DNA of 8,312 nucleotides from an uncultured Bacteroidales bacterium (GCA_946062035.1 CAMGTS010000046.1:1-8312); one strand, 5' to 3'. Counted from the stretch's first letter, positions 1-6,302 are shown. The notes: generated from the letters alone by a model not told the origin. Made by a program: numbers and translations.

Positions 1-23
1 TTCGACATATCTGGCAACAAATC

Positions 24-422
24 TTAATTTGGGTGGCGCATTGACGAAGTCAGGAGCCGCGAGAATGTTTCCTCTCTCATCAATTGGTATAGAAGAAGCG
101 AGATTGTTATCACACGTTGCTGACCGTCAACGATGTTCAATTGCTTATTTCGAGGAGTGCCGCTATGCAGGACGAGCGTACCGAGACGATATTCACTGCA
201 ATCTTTAAAGCATAGAATATCATCTATAAGCTGATTGACATTTTTCGAAGTCCATTTGTAAGGACGTTGATAATCGGGTATTGCAAATCTGTCAAAATGA
301 AGTTCGTTAACAGATTCGATTTCAGGATGTTCAGGCTTGACATAACCGACATTCGCCTCTTCAGAAACCGCAAGAGAAACTTGGGTATCGCCGGATGATT
401 CTGTGTCTGCTTCTTGATACAT
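24..422 (-). CDS. DUF262 (GmrSD-type) protein, N-terminal part, probably frameshifted
   Basis: The 132 codons carry three N-terminal DUF262 signatures: IPDYQRPYKW at residues 48-57, YRLGTLVLH at 78-86 and DGQQR at 99-103. DUF262 has a ParB/sulfiredoxin-like fold and is known as the GmrS-type NTPase part of modification-dependent restriction enzymes and other nucleases; the DGQQR loop belongs to the nucleotide site. Full family members usually have several hundred residues, so a stop at 24-26 is far too early. From about 100 down to base 1 another minus-strand frame stays open and reads like protein (ERGNILAAPDFVNAPP and onward), which suggests a single-base frameshift or sequencing error near 75-105. 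The start at 422 is the first ATG after an in-frame TAA only two codons upstream. The sequence upstream is entirely the 79-bp repeat. The rest of the gene lies outside the window, so whether a GmrD-like nuclease domain follows is unknown. Confidence 0.7.
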   Translation of the reverse strand: MYQEADTESSGDTQVSLAVSEEANVGYVKPEHPEIESVNELHFDRFAIPDYQRPYKWTSKNVNQLIDDILCFKDCSEYRLGTLVLHSGTPRNKQLNIVDGQQRVITISLLLYQLMREETFSRLLTSSMRHPN

Positions 423-588
423 ATTTTATACTTCGTCATATAAACGCGGCGCCTCAGCAGAGAAATTGTCGGAACGTTTCTCTGCTTTCGGCTTGCAGTT
501 TATTTTATACTTCGTCATATAAACGCGGCGCCTCAGCAGAGAAATTGTCGGAACGTTTCTCTGCTTTCGGCTTGCAGTTTATTTTATA
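422..588. repeat. 79-bp perfect tandem duplication with hairpin in each copy
   Basis: Bases 422-500 are repeated exactly at 501-579, and the first nine bases (TATTTTATA) recur at 580-588. No mismatch separates the two copies. Each copy contains an inverted repeat, AGCAGAGAAA and TTTCTCTGCT, a 10-bp stem around an 11-base loop: 456-486 in copy one and 535-565 in copy two. A short GGCGCC palindrome lies just left of each stem (449-454 in copy one). The element sits between the end of the sulP-type gene (stop 602-604) and the DUF262 start, so it could act as a stable 3' structure for the SulP transcript, but there is no clean T-run to make it a standard terminator. I read it as a dispersed intergenic repeat family member that has duplicated in tandem; copies elsewhere cannot be seen from this window. 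Confidence 0.9.
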
Positions 589-601
589 TCGCAGTTGACA
601 C

Positions 602-2284
602 TCAGCCGACTATCTCCTCTGCCCTCTTGACGGCGAGGTTGATATGTGAGCAGATGTTGCGCTCGTCGAGAAGCTGATAGAAGCCTGAATTTTCAAGTGC
701 CTTATGGACATTCTCGTTCACACCTGAGAGGACGACCTCAATATGCTCTTTTTTGCTCATCCTGCACAAGGTCGCAAGATTGTGGATGCCGGTCGAATCG
801 ATAAACGGCACACGGCGCATACGGATAATCCTGACCTTCGGGCGGTCACCCATCGAGTCCATGATATCCTCGAATTTGGTCGCTATACCGAAGAAGTACG
901 GGCCGTTGATTTCGTATACCTCAACGCCCTTTGGCACAGCAAGTTTCTCATCATCCGCAGATTGCACATCAGTTCCTGCATTCAGGTTGATCTCGTTCTT
1001 GATGACAGAGATTTCGGTAGTCTCCATGACACGCTTCATGAAAAGGATGCAGGCTATAAGCAGTCCCACGGTAATCGCAATAGTCAAATCGAAAATCACT
1101 GTAAGGAAGAATGTCAGAAGCAAGACAACTACATCTGTCTTAGGGTTTTTAAGAAGTTCCTTAAAGGTTCTCCATCCGCTCATGTTGTATGACACAACTA
1201 CAAGCACTCCCGCAAGGCAAGCCATCGGGATATACTTCGCGAATGGCATGAAGAAAAGAAGAATCAGCAGCAATACAACCGCATGGACGATTCCGGCGAC
1301 AGGCGACTTACCGCCGTTGTTGATATTGGTCATAGTCCTTGCGATCGCACCTGTAGAAGGGATACCTCCGAAAATCGGTGTTATGATATTCGCTACGCCA
1401 AGAGCCATCAGCTCAGTATTTGAGTTGTGTCTGTCCCCTATCACACCATCAGCTACTGTAGCGGAGAGAAGCGATTCTATGGCACCCAAAGCCGCGATTG
1501 TAATCGCTATCGGGAACAGCTCCCTGACGGCGGCCCAAGTGATAGTAGGTAAAGCGGCTGACGGAAGTGATGAACTTATCGAGAAACGGTCTCCAATCGT
1601 ATCTATGCCACCTATATTTCCATAGGTCTTAAGCGCCCATACACCGACAGTTACAAGAATTATGGCAGCCAAAGAACCCGGAATCTTGCGTGAAAACTTA
1701 GGGGTAAGAATTATTATGAGAACGCTGACGACCCCGACAAGAGCGTTCCACCAGTTAACAGTATCAAAGTGACGGAAATAGAGCGCCCATTTTCCGACAA
1801 AATCGCCAGGCACTTTCTCAGCGCCGAATGTAAGGCCGAAAAGATCCGGAATCTGGGTCGTGAAAATCGTAAGTGCGATACCGCTTGTGAAACCGATGAC
1901 TATAGGATACGGGATAAATTTGATGACTGTTCCCATCTTGAATATTCCAAGCAACAGCAGGATAATACCAGCCATTACCGTCGCTATAGCCAAACCGCTC
2001 AGACCGTAATTCTGCACTACGCCGTAAACTATAACGATAAATGCTCCTGTCGGCCCTCCTATCTGGACTTTGCTTCCTCCTAAAAACGATATGATAAATC
2101 CAGCTACGATGGCGGTAATGATACCTTTTTCGGGAGTGACTCCGGATGCTATCGCAAATGCGATGGCAAGAGGAAGTGCGACTATTCCGACGATGACACC
2201 GGACATCAGATCCTGTATGAACATCGTCTTATTGTAACTCTTTATCGTTGTAAAAAATTTCGGCTTAAAGTCTGATTTCCACAT
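602..2284 (-). CDS. SulP family inorganic anion transporter with STAS domain
   Basis: This 560-residue inner-membrane protein has the SulP/SLC26 layout: a hydrophobic transport domain over roughly residues 25-440 and a cytoplasmic STAS domain from about 454 to the end. Family signatures include QIGGPTGAF at 74-82, the conserved glutamate of IESLLSA near 270, and GGIPSTGAIARTMTN at 306-320. The STAS domain carries DSTG at 496-499, the loop that in anti-sigma antagonists holds the phosphorylated serine. SulP members move sulfate, bicarbonate or dicarboxylates, by sodium or proton symport or by exchange; BicA-like bicarbonate uptake and sulfate uptake are both possible, and no adjacent carbonic anhydrase or sulfate assimilation gene decides between them. 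The length is normal and the gene intact. The ATG at 2284 has an AGAAGGGA ribosome site about six bases upstream (2291-2298). It lies 75 bp after the aquaporin gene, so it may be cotranscribed with it or have its own promoter. Confidence 0.93.
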   Translation of the reverse strand: MWKSDFKPKFFTTIKSYNKTMFIQDLMSGVIVGIVALPLAIAFAIASGVTPEKGIITAIVAGFIISFLGGSKVQIGGPTGAFIVIVYGVVQNYGLSGLAIATVMAGIILLLLGIFKMGTVIKFIPYPIVIGFTSGIALTIFTTQIPDLFGLTFGAEKVPGDFVGKWALYFRHFDTVNWWNALVGVVSVLIIILTPKFSRKIPGSLAAIILVTVGVWALKTYGNIGGIDTIGDRFSISSSLPSAALPTITWAAVRELFPIAITIAALGAIESLLSATVADGVIGDRHNSNTELMALGVANIITPIFGGIPSTGAIARTMTNINNGGKSPVAGIVHAVVLLLILLFFMPFAKYIPMACLAGVLVVVSYNMSGWRTFKELLKNPKTDVVVLLLTFFLTVIFDLTIAITVGLLIACILFMKRVMETTEISVIKNEINLNAGTDVQSADDEKLAVPKGVEVYEINGPYFFGIATKFEDIMDSMGDRPKVRIIRMRRVPFIDSTGIHNLATLCRMSKKEHIEVVLSGVNENVHKALENSGFYQLLDERNICSHINLAVKRAEEIVG

Positions 2285-2359
2285 GATTGTCCCTTCTCAA
2301 TTCTCTTTACGCTCTGTTTTCGTCACTTTAATCTAAGTCAATCTACTGATAGTCAGAAA

Positions 2360-3070
2360 CTATTCAGCTTTCTTGCAACAACCGCAGTTGCAACCTGCAA
2401 TGATACCCCAGATACCTGCGGCCAATGCGCCTCCTACAAACGGACCTACTATAAAGATCCAAAGGTTTGAAAGAGCTGAGCCGCCCTGGAATACCGCCGG
2501 AGCCAATGAACGTGCAGGATTTACAGATGTTCCTGTGTATCTGATACATGCAAGGTGAACAAGCACTAACGCAAGACCGATTGCAAGGCCTGCGAAGTTA
2601 TTGGTAGCGCCGTTTGTCTTTGAGGTTGCGCCCAAAACAACAAGTACGAATATGCAAGTGAAGATGATTTCGGCCAAGAGACCGCCCATTACACTCACAC
2701 CTGCCTGAAGATCGTTTGCGCCTGTCCCTGCAAGTCCCTCGACATTGGAAGTAAGCAGATAGAGCAAAGCTGAACCGATAAATGCGCCGATGCACTGGAA
2801 AATGATATACATCGCAGCGTCCTTGCCGCCTATTCTTCCGGAAAGGAGCGCACCGAGTGTGATTGCAGGGTTGATATGGCAACCGCTCACACCGCCGACA
2901 GCATATGCCATAGCAACGACCGAAAGGCCGAAAGCCAGTGCGGTGCCGATAACAGTGCCGGCATTTGCAACCTCAGCGCAGTTAGATGTGCAGTTAAGAC
3001 TGACAGCCACGCCGCAGCCCATCAGTACGAGAACCATAGTCCCGAACATTTCAGCTAAATATTTTCTCAT
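2360..3070 (-). CDS. aqpZ: Aquaporin Z-type water channel (MIP family)
   Basis: The product is a MIP-family channel of 236 residues, close to E. coli AqpZ (231). Both pore half-helix motifs are present: HINPAIT in the first half and SVNPARS in the second. The aromatic/arginine filter matches water-selective AqpZ: Phe in ALAFGLSV, His in LVLVHLAC, Thr before SVNPAR, and the Arg of NPAR. Glycerol facilitators have Gly in place of the His, so water rather than glycerol is the expected substrate. I start at 3070 because MRKYLAEMFGT aligns with the AqpZ N-terminus; an in-frame ATG at 3112 would add 14 residues of no family resemblance. Neither start has a strong Shine-Dalgarno. Odd points are about 11 cysteines, including a C-terminal CNCGCC cluster, a Cys just before the first NPA motif, and NCTSNC in the first external loop. 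The gene is separated by 105 bp from the upstream MBL-fold gene and probably has its own promoter. Confidence 0.92.
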   Translation of the reverse strand: MRKYLAEMFGTMVLVLMGCGVAVSLNCTSNCAEVANAGTVIGTALAFGLSVVAMAYAVGGVSGCHINPAITLGALLSGRIGGKDAAMYIIFQCIGAFIGSALLYLLTSNVEGLAGTGANDLQAGVSVMGGLLAEIIFTCIFVLVVLGATSKTNGATNNFAGLAIGLALVLVHLACIRYTGTSVNPARSLAPAVFQGGSALSNLWIFIVGPFVGGALAAGIWGIIAGCNCGCCKKAE

Positions 3071-3109
3071 AACAGTTAAATTTTGTGATACATCAAGACC
3101 CGATCCATG

Positions 3110-3124
3110 CATAGATTCTCTATG
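3110..3124. promoter_or_regulatory. Palindrome upstream of the aquaporin gene
   Basis: CATAGA-TTC-TCTATG is a perfect 6-bp inverted repeat with a 3-base centre. It lies 40 bases upstream of the preferred aquaporin start and overlaps the alternative ATG at 3112. It could be a regulator half-site pair or a small 5' leader hairpin; only the symmetry is seen. Confidence 0.35.
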
Positions 3125-3140
3125 AAAGCCATCGAAAGGC

Positions 3141-3168
3141 CCTTAATGTATCTTACTTAATATTAAGG
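3141..3168. promoter_or_regulatory. AT-rich palindrome cluster, candidate operator
   Basis: CTTAATATTAAG at 3156-3167 is a perfect 12-bp palindrome. A third half-site, CCTTAAT, occurs at 3141-3147 and also pairs with ATTAAGG at 3162-3168 (7-bp stem, 14-base loop). The cluster lies between the end of the MBL-fold gene and the aquaporin start, 71-98 bases upstream of the latter. Spaced identical half-sites fit a dimeric regulator, but the paired form could instead be a weak 3' hairpin for the upstream operon. I saw no clear TAnnTTTG box here. Confidence 0.35.
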
Positions 3169-3175
3169 TTTTAGT

Positions 3176-3976
3176 TTATAATTCGTAAAGTTCCGAAGGT
3201 CGCCCCCTTTTCAGGCATTCTAAACGAACACCTTCCGCCCCGACCTCGGCCAAAGCCTTGTTCACAGTCTCATAAGCAATCTGCTGCGTATTGTTATTGT
3301 CGCTGAGATGGCAGAGGAATACATGGGACAACTCACCTTTCCTGCCGCAATATATCTCTTTTAGCGCAGCTGCCGACTGAGTATTGCTCAAATGTCCTGA
3401 ACCTCCATTCGCGATTCTAATCTTAAGAAGCTGAGGGTATGGACCATTCGCAAGCATCTCCTCATCATAATTCGCCTCAAAAATCAGCACATCGGCCTTT
3501 TCCGAAAACTCAATCACCTCTGGCGTAACCGAAGCGCAATCGGTAACAATGACTATCTTTTTGCCGCCAAACTCTATATAATACCCTACAGTTTCAGTCG
3601 CATCGTGAGGTACAGGGAACGGAACGACCTTCACTCCGCAAATCTCAGTTTCCTCCAACGTATTGATAACCTTGATATTACCACCCACCTTGCCTCTTGT
3701 GCAGGAATGATTCATCAAAGCCCCCTTCAGTTTTTCGGTCGTATATATCGGCTTGCTGAATTTCGAAGAGATGATCCCTAATGCCTTGATATGGTCTATA
3801 TGGTCGTGCGTTATGAGTATAAAATCCAAATCATTGAGAGTCAACCCATACGGGGCAAGTCTTTTTTGGGCGATTCTCGGCCCGACTCCTGCATCAATCA
3901 TGAAAGCGACAGCGCCGTCAGTGAAAAAATAGCAATTCCCGCTGCTGCCGCTCGCAAGACTCAAAAATCTGATCAT
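3176..3976 (-). CDS. walJ: MBL-fold metallo-hydrolase, WalJ/YycJ type
   Basis: The 266-residue protein begins MIRFLSLASGSSGNC, typical of the YycJ/WalJ branch of metallo-beta-lactamase-fold enzymes. The metal site is complete: HDHIDH at residues 57-62, His124 in PVPHDATE, Asp146 in VTDCAS, and His195 in GHLSN, with His223 in CHLSDNNN near the end. In Firmicutes this family sits beside the WalRK two-component genes, and a homologue has been described as a 5'-3' exonuclease on double-stranded DNA; no WalRK genes are here. It starts 15 bp after the end of the phosphorylase gene and is very likely the last gene of the deaminase-phosphorylase transcript. The link to purine salvage is unclear and may be only an expression arrangement. 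The protein is intact, of normal length and probably cytoplasmic, having no signal peptide. The family call is firm; the exact substrate is not. Confidence 0.9.
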   Translation of the reverse strand: MIRFLSLASGSSGNCYFFTDGAVAFMIDAGVGPRIAQKRLAPYGLTLNDLDFILITHDHIDHIKALGIISSKFSKPIYTTEKLKGALMNHSCTRGKVGGNIKVINTLEETEICGVKVVPFPVPHDATETVGYYIEFGGKKIVIVTDCASVTPEVIEFSEKADVLIFEANYDEEMLANGPYPQLLKIRIANGGSGHLSNTQSAAALKEIYCGRKGELSHVFLCHLSDNNNTQQIAYETVNKALAEVGAEGVRLECLKRGRPSELYEL

Positions 3977-3991
3977 CAGTCAGATTATCGA

Positions 3992-4819
3992 TTAGATAGA
4001 AGCTATCAAGCCTGTAAACAAAGCCGTCATTCTTGTTACCGCAGCGTCCGCAGCCTTGATGACCTCCTGTTCATCGTTTACAAAGTCCTCATTCTCTGTC
4101 TCCGCCGAAGCGTTAGTGATGATGGAGACTCCGAAAACCTTCATGCTGCAATGGCGTGCTACGATGACTTCCGGAACTGTAGACATCGCGACAGCGTCAC
4201 CACCGATAAGATGGAAGAACTTGTACTCAGCCTTAGTCTCGTATGAAGGACCCGTACCGGCCACATAGTTACCCTCTTTAATATCAAAGCCGTTCTTCTG
4301 GGCAATAGCGTGAGCCTTTCTTATCAATTCAGCGTCGTAAGGATGCGACATATCAGGGAAGCGTGTCCCGAAAGTCTCGAAATTCTTACCGATCAACGGG
4401 TTAGGCAAAAGATTTATATGATCTTTTATCGCCATGATATCCCCTACCTTGAATGTAGGATTAAGACCGCCGCAAGCGCATGAGACGAAAAGGTACTCAG
4501 CGCCGAGGACTTTCATGACTCTCACACCTATAGTGACCTGCTCCATCGTATAGCCCTCGTAATAATGGAAACGTCCCTGCATACAGACTACACATTTTCC
4601 TCCGCGAGTGCCTATGATAAGATTACCCTTATGACCTACCGCTGTAGACATCGGAAAGTAAGGTATTTCCTTGTATGGAATAACTACCGCATCTTCGATT
4701 TTATCGGCGAGCGAACCAAGTCCGCTACCCAAAATAATACCCGCAACAGGCTTTCTTGCGCCGATTTTCAACTTGATGTAATCCGCCGCCTGGTAAATTC
4801 TGCTTTCTGCTTCTAACAT
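3992..4819 (-). CDS. Purine nucleoside phosphorylase, trimeric (class I) type
   Basis: The enzyme splits purine (deoxy)nucleosides with phosphate into free base and (deoxy)ribose-1-phosphate in the cytoplasm. Its 275 residues follow the human/PunA-type trimeric family: GSGLG at 31-35, His63, GRFHYYEGY at 82-90, GPSYET at 190-195 with Glu194, MSTVPEVIVARH at 212-223, and ITNAS with Asn236. Glu194 and Asn236 correspond to human Glu201 and Asn243, which favour 6-oxopurines such as inosine and guanosine over adenosine. The phosphate-loop segment usually written TNAAGG is here SCACGG (113-118), with two cysteines. The gene lies 21 bp after the deaminase and 15 bp before walJ, implying one transcript. 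The ATG at 4819 follows an A-rich leader without a strong Shine-Dalgarno, as is common in Bacteroidota. It is not an MTA phosphorylase by motif, although methylthioinosine could be a substrate given the neighbour. Confidence 0.94.
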   Translation of the reverse strand: MLEAESRIYQAADYIKLKIGARKPVAGIILGSGLGSLADKIEDAVVIPYKEIPYFPMSTAVGHKGNLIIGTRGGKCVVCMQGRFHYYEGYTMEQVTIGVRVMKVLGAEYLFVSCACGGLNPTFKVGDIMAIKDHINLLPNPLIGKNFETFGTRFPDMSHPYDAELIRKAHAIAQKNGFDIKEGNYVAGTGPSYETKAEYKFFHLIGGDAVAMSTVPEVIVARHCSMKVFGVSIITNASAETENEDFVNDEQEVIKAADAAVTRMTALFTGLIASI

Positions 4820-4840
4820 ATCTGTAATTTTTTAATGTTT

Positions 4841-6133
4841 CTATACATAATCCTTCGCCAACTCGGCAACCTTTGCGCATATCTCTTCCTCGCCCTTGAT
4901 TTTGCGCCCTTTCATCAGAATCTTTCCATTGCAGATGACAGTGTCGACACAATCCGAATGTGCCGAATAGACCAGGTTCGCAAGGAAGTTGATATTAGGG
5001 GTAAACGCATAGTTATCGATGCGTATCAGGGACATATCCGCGAGAGTGCCGGCCTCTATCTTTCCGCCGTTCAGTCCGAAAGCCTTGTAGCCGTTTTCAC
5101 AGGCGCATCCCATAAGTTCATGAAGAGGAATGGCGCTCGGATCTTTTCTCCATGCTTTCTGCACAAGAGCGGCTGTCTTCATCGCCTCCAAAACATCAAG
5201 ATTGTTTGAAGAGGCCACACCGTCAGTACCTATGCAGACATTAGCTCCTGCGTCTATAAGCTCCTGAAACTTAAACTTATATCCAGACGCTAACTTCAAG
5301 TTGGAATTGATATTGTGAACGACCGTGACATGATTCTTGCCGAGGGTCTCAATCCCCTTTTCGTCTATCCATATACAATGCGCCGCAATAATGTTAGGAC
5401 CGAAAAGCCCCATGTTATCAAGATATTCGACAGGCGAGCATTTGTATTTGCGCAAGCAGTCCAACCTCTCCTGCCCTGTCTCCGCAATGTGGATATGGAG
5501 CATCAGGTTATTATCCCTTGCGAAGTCAGCGGCCCATTTAACGTTATCTCCTGAGACAGAATAAGGCGCATGAACAGCGACTTCGAATTTTGTCAGCGGA
5601 CTCCATGACTTCGAACGCTCAAACATCTTCTGACACTGCTCTCTCTGGGTCTCAGCCTTTTTCTTGTTGCCAAGATCCAAGAAGACGTATGAGTGCCATG
5701 ACCTGAGCCCCATCTCGGTAGCCGCCAAAGCCGCCGTATCGGGATAGAAGTATTGGTCGTTATATAGAGTAGTACCGCTTTTAATCATCTCAATACAAGC
5801 GAGTTTTGTACCATAATACACTATCTCGTCGTTGAGTTTCGCCTCACGTTTCCAAATAGCGTGAAGCCATTTTTTCAATTTTGAATCCTCCTGTGCGCCA
5901 CGCATCATAGTCATCGCTGCGTGAGTATGCATATTCGCAAAACCTGGAATTACAGCCATCCCCTTCGCATCGATAACCTTAACCTTCTCTTTTTGCATTT
6001 TGCTTAAAGTCGCAGGATTGGTTGCGGCAATCTTCTCGATTTTATCACCGTTGATGAGGATATCTTTCTGTTTACCGTTCAGGTAAACGTCGCTAATAAA
6101 TAACTTTCCCATATTGAGTATAAAGTTAAGCAT
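4841..6133 (-). CDS. mtaD: Amidohydrolase, 5-methylthioadenosine/S-adenosylhomocysteine deaminase
   Basis: This 430-residue TIM-barrel amidohydrolase resembles the MTA/SAH deaminase group, which removes the 6-amino group of methylthioadenosine, S-adenosylhomocysteine or adenosine. The mononuclear metal and catalytic residues are all present: His69 and His71 in NMHTHAAMTMMRG, His215 and Glu218 in HIHIAETG, His252 in AAHCIW, and Asp304 in GTDGVASSN. VVHNINSNLKLASG at 271-284 matches the family substrate loop. Related guanine or cytosine deaminases and chlorohydrolases share the fold, so the exact substrate is inferred. The first ATG is at 6133; an internal ATG at 6112 (MGKLFISDVYLNG) aligns better with family N-termini and may be the true start. 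Neither has a clear Shine-Dalgarno. It is first in a three-gene set with the phosphorylase and walJ, and its promoter must lie in the 169-bp divergent region shared with the CoA-ligase gene. Confidence 0.9.
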   Translation of the reverse strand: MLNFILNMGKLFISDVYLNGKQKDILINGDKIEKIAATNPATLSKMQKEKVKVIDAKGMAVIPGFANMHTHAAMTMMRGAQEDSKLKKWLHAIWKREAKLNDEIVYYGTKLACIEMIKSGTTLYNDQYFYPDTAALAATEMGLRSWHSYVFLDLGNKKKAETQREQCQKMFERSKSWSPLTKFEVAVHAPYSVSGDNVKWAADFARDNNLMLHIHIAETGQERLDCLRKYKCSPVEYLDNMGLFGPNIIAAHCIWIDEKGIETLGKNHVTVVHNINSNLKLASGYKFKFQELIDAGANVCIGTDGVASSNNLDVLEAMKTAALVQKAWRKDPSAIPLHELMGCACENGYKAFGLNGGKIEAGTLADMSLIRIDNYAFTPNINFLANLVYSAHSDCVDTVICNGKILMKGRKIKGEEEICAKVAELAKDYV

Positions 6134-6147
6134 TTATTTTGATATAG

Positions 6148-6173
6148 TTCAAGCAAGCTTGACTCCGCTTGAA
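6148..6173. promoter_or_regulatory. Inverted repeat in the divergent intergenic region
   Basis: TTCAAGC (6148-6154) and GCTTGAA (6167-6173) form a 7-bp inverted repeat with a 12-base centre; a nested CAAGC-AA-GCTTG (6150-6161) can form instead, sharing the left arm. It lies 15 bases upstream of the deaminase ATG at 6133 and would fall in its leader or core promoter. The role is not shown. Confidence 0.35.
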
Positions 6174-6194
6174 TCAACTCGGTTCTGTATCCGG

Positions 6195-6224
6195 TTTGCA
6201 TTCAAAAGAGATTTACTAAATTTG
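6195..6224 (+). promoter_or_regulatory. Bacteroidota-type promoter for the CoA-ligase gene
   Basis: TTTG at 6195-6198 and TAAATTTG at 6217-6224, 18 bases apart, match the Bacteroides housekeeping consensus (-33 TTTG, -7 TAnnTTTG), the -7 box exactly; the spacer is close to the usual length. Transcription would start near 6230, giving a leader of about 70 bases before the ATG at 6303. Confidence 0.65.
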
Positions 6225-6247
6225 TTATGATAGTGTCAGCGTCATAA
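6225..6247 (+). promoter_or_regulatory. Hairpin/palindrome at the predicted transcription start
   Basis: TTATGA (6225-6230) and TCATAA (6242-6247) form a perfect 6-bp inverted repeat with an 11-base centre, directly after the -7 box. This position suits an operator that blocks initiation or a 5' stabilising hairpin in the mRNA. Symmetry and position are the only evidence. Confidence 0.3.
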
Positions 6248-6291
6248 AACAGGCTGAAAATCCGGCCTTTGATGCGTAAGAACTTGTTATT

Positions 6292-6295
6292 AAGG
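6292..6295 (+). promoter_or_regulatory. Ribosome binding site for the CoA-ligase gene
   Basis: AAGG ends seven bases before the ATG at 6303. It is a short but well-placed Shine-Dalgarno and supports that start over later in-frame ATGs. Confidence 0.5.
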
Positions 6296-6302
6296 CAATA
6301 GT

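Noticed and set aside
456..565. Rho-independent terminators for the SulP transcript
   Set aside because: The stems are good but are not followed by a T-run on either strand and are not especially GC-rich, so I kept them only as hairpins of the repeat.
422..588. CRISPR array
   Set aside because: Two directly adjoining identical 79-bp units with no unique spacers, and no cas gene in the window.
395..598. Short plus-strand frame of 67 codons through the tandem repeat
   Set aside because: Its sequence is mostly the 79-bp unit read twice in different frames (79 is not a multiple of 3), which argues against a selected protein.
753..1625. Open plus-strand frame of 290 codons
   Set aside because: It lies entirely within the SulP gene on the opposite strand and mirrors its codon pattern; no recognisable domain.
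2330..2364. Direct repeat AATCTA (2330-2335, 2340-2345) and a short ATAGT/ACTAT hairpin between the aquaporin and SulP genes
   Set aside because: Both are too short and AT-rich to separate from chance, and no promoter box accompanies them.
602..3070. A dedicated carbon-concentrating or osmotic module formed by SulP and aquaporin
   Set aside because: Adjacency alone does not support it: there is no carbonic anhydrase, sensor or regulator gene, and each protein is common on its own.
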